Positions 61,871 through 64,000 of a stretch of 64,000 nucleotides of DNA are shown here, one piece after another (the first letter of the stretch is position 1; each line of letters begins with the position of its first letter). Origin of the DNA: Tetrastigma voinierianum (taxonomy: Eukaryota > Streptophyta > Magnoliopsida > Vitales > Vitaceae); the NCBI GenBank assembly GCA_016808115.1, contig JAEQBH010006410.1, forward strand, positions 1 to 64,000, given 5' to 3'. Under the pieces are notes generated by a model. It made no database searches. It was not told the origin of the DNA and saw only the letters and a program-made list of their open reading frames with translations. Made by a program: the position numbers and the translations under genes.

Positions 61871-64000
61871 AAAGAAATGTTATTGGGATTGTCATTGTTG
61901 AGAAAATTTTCCGGTTTGAGCAGAATGTTGCGTGTGGGCGACAATGAAGTCGAGGAATAATATCTAGCCTCGCGTTAACAAGCGCGTGACAGGAGAAACG
62001 GCATTGTGATCATTCTCTTCACCTTTTCATTTTTTTATTAATTAATGATTTAGGTTGCTTTTGTTATTTCTAGTTCATCTTGTTTGACATTTTTGCTGCC
62101 GTTAGCTAGGTTTTTGGAAGTCTTTAAAAAGTTGGTTCTATGGCACAAATCGGATGATTAGAAGAATCAAAGAAGAAGGAGAATCTAGAAAGAAGGAGAG
62201 CAGGTTCAAGTGGGGGAGTGATGAAGGCTAGCTTCTATTTCTCTCTGTAATGCTTTTCTCACGCTATTTGTGACATGTGGATTAATGCGAGATCAGAAAC
62301 TTATAGAAAAAATCAGCTGCATGTCGAAGCTCCATCTTCATGGCTGAACATAATCAAGCTGGCGTGACATCTCATGCTATGACTTTATGATTTTCTTGGT
62401 CTTATGGTCAAGATTTCCCACGTTGCACACCGTGAAAGAAGAATCTAAGGTACAAAGTCATAACGCTTCAGACTAAAGTCCTTTTTCAGAGTCATTTCTC
62501 TCTAACTCTCCCCACTTTCAATTTCTTGAACTTCCCCTAACAAACCAGGTAACTTAACATCCATATCTCATTCAAACCCAAACCTTGGCTCTCTGACTTC
62601 TTCATTTCTCTCCCTCCGTCTCCTCATCTCATATCCACATCTTCGTTTTCTCTTGTCAATACTCCTCTCAATCTACTCATCTCACCTTTCTCATTATCTA
62701 AAACCTAGCCTCGAAAAGTTAAAGATTATTTTGTTTGTTTTTAGTTTGGTCCAAGTTACCACAAAGTGTTTATTGAAAATGCCAAGGTGACTCAAATCGT
62801 GAAAAGTACCTCAAGGTGGCACCGCTTTCTTTGAGATTGATACAAAAGTGTCCCAAAAGTTCATAGAAAAGTCTTGGCATTGGTTTTGTTCAGGATCATT
62901 TGAATCAAAGAATTTTCTCTCTTTATTGTTGTTAGTTGGCATAGTCTATGACACCCAAAGGCACCATGGAATGGTTTTGTCTCATTTCAAGACATTACAG
63001 TCATACCAAAATTGTTGAAGCAGAAACATCTAGAGATAATACCTAAAAGCTAGTATCCCTAAAAATTCATCAAGAAAAAGAGGTTTGTCGGCGAATGGAA
63101 TTCTAAGAAAGAGGATTAACCACTCAAAAGAAATGGGTGATCTGTCTGCGAGCACCCAAAGGTGCTATAGCTCCCCATAGTGTAATTTTATGTCAATCTT
63201 TGTAGAGGCGAGATGGGATGATTGTTGAAGTGGGTACCTTTGATAAAAAATAAATCAATGCATATTACAATAATTCAAGAATTAACGAGCTTCAAACTCA
63301 CCCAAAACCCCAACTTCTACAAGATAATCATCGGTGGGCGACGGATAACATGGTTTCTGAAAGAATGCAAGCAAAACAATTCCTCCTCTTTCAAACCATT
63401 CCACTCCTTGGGTTGTCAATGCCCGCACGCAAAGATAAGATGTGATGAAACAAAAAGAATTAACTGAATGGTGTTCCACTTCCGCGGGAAACTCTTGTCT
63501 GATCATACGCATAGCGCGATAAAGCGGTTCGACAACCGCTCAGAGCCGTTCATTCGTGCCACCATAGAGCCAGCGCAATTCGCTAAGCTCCGCGGGCCGG
63601 ATAGATCTGACGCGATCATCGCCGAAATCCCTTCACTATTGTTTCCGTATTTTATTTTCGCCGAAGGCGTGTTTGTTTAAATTTAGGAATGATTGTGGTA
63701 GTTTCATCTTATTGAATTTCTTAGTTGTCTTATATTGTTGTCTGGGTGTCATATATTCCTAGTTGTCTTGTGTGGTCTTATGTTATCTTGAGGTTTGTGT
63801 TGTAATTTAAATAAGACCCGGTATGTTTTTTTATTTATGTTAAGTCTTAGTTAGTTAATCTTGTTGCTTATTGCCTTTGTTGCATATGAGTCTTTGGTTT
63901 TGCTCTTGGAGTTGGGTTAATTACTCTTCCCTTATTTGGAGAATCTTTTGTTTATTAGTAGCTTCAAAAAAAAAAATTCTTTGTTAAAAAATTAGGATAC
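61871..64000. other. Sequence downstream of the Athila/Tat integrase
   Basis: A pyrimidine-rich stretch at 62480-62700 and a T-rich stretch at 63700-63960 could belong to the untranslated end or LTR of the Athila/Tat element. A short CpG-rich patch (63468-63680) carries a 70-codon frame with no recognised motif and a perfect hairpin (AGCGGTT, loop CGAC, AACCGCT; 63523-63540). No second gene was found. Confidence 0.4.

Noticed and set aside
1..64000. CRISPR arrays, bacterial operons, phage or defence genes
   Set aside because: No spaced identical repeats and no ribosome-binding or operon structure. The recognisable content is plant transposable elements.

Overview
The window looks like nuclear DNA of a flowering plant, probably a dicot, in a gene-poor, transposon-rich region. 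The evidence is the set of element families (a Tekay/Del-type chromovirus, Ty1/copia, Athila/Tat-type gypsy, an Ac/Ds-type hAT element and a Mutator-type MITE), the initiator-Met tRNA primer-binding site, the long AT-rich spacers with TA, AAT and CT microsatellites, and the absence of any intact long reading frame (none exceeds about 160 codons). No host gene could be identified with confidence. One possible spliced gene of unknown identity lies on the minus strand around 15.6-17.5 kb.

Layout. 1-8.68 kb: a decayed Ty3/gypsy chromovirus on the minus strand, with an almost complete set of parts: an unusually long 5' LTR (about 2.9 kb, carrying an 88-bp tandem array), primer-binding site, gag with zinc knuckles, protease, reverse transcriptase, RNase H, integrase with a chromodomain-like tail, polypurine tract, and the first 1.14 kb of the other LTR, which runs off the window. 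8.7-22.2 kb: AT-rich spacer holding a Ds-like hAT element with a perfect 8-bp target duplication, an Athila/Tat pol fragment, a 188-bp Mutator-type foldback MITE with a perfect 9-bp target duplication, low-complexity tracts and the possible gene. 22.2-53 kb: balanced-GC sequence with almost nothing recognisable. It holds a pair of diverged direct repeats about 10.48 kb apart, a possible RNase H fragment, a degenerate ~98-bp tandem array, CpG-rich blocks and an LTR-like tract. 53.8-56.1 kb: a frameshifted Ty1/copia polyprotein on the plus strand, visible only by reading across frames, followed by an LTR-like block. 58.1-60.7 kb: a CpG-rich block with palindromes. 60.8-61.9 kb: a decayed Athila/Tat integrase on the plus strand. 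The rest is unassigned.

No operon, defence system or other new gene system is supported. The best-supported discoveries are the two small DNA transposons with intact target duplications and the two retroelement polyproteins that ordinary ORF calling misses. The least explained sequence is the CpG-rich blocks (26.9-28.3, 39.2-40.5, 58.1-60.7 and 63.5-63.7 kb). They have no CpG depletion, unlike the surrounding old transposons, and could be foreign insertions, assembly joins or non-natural sequence.
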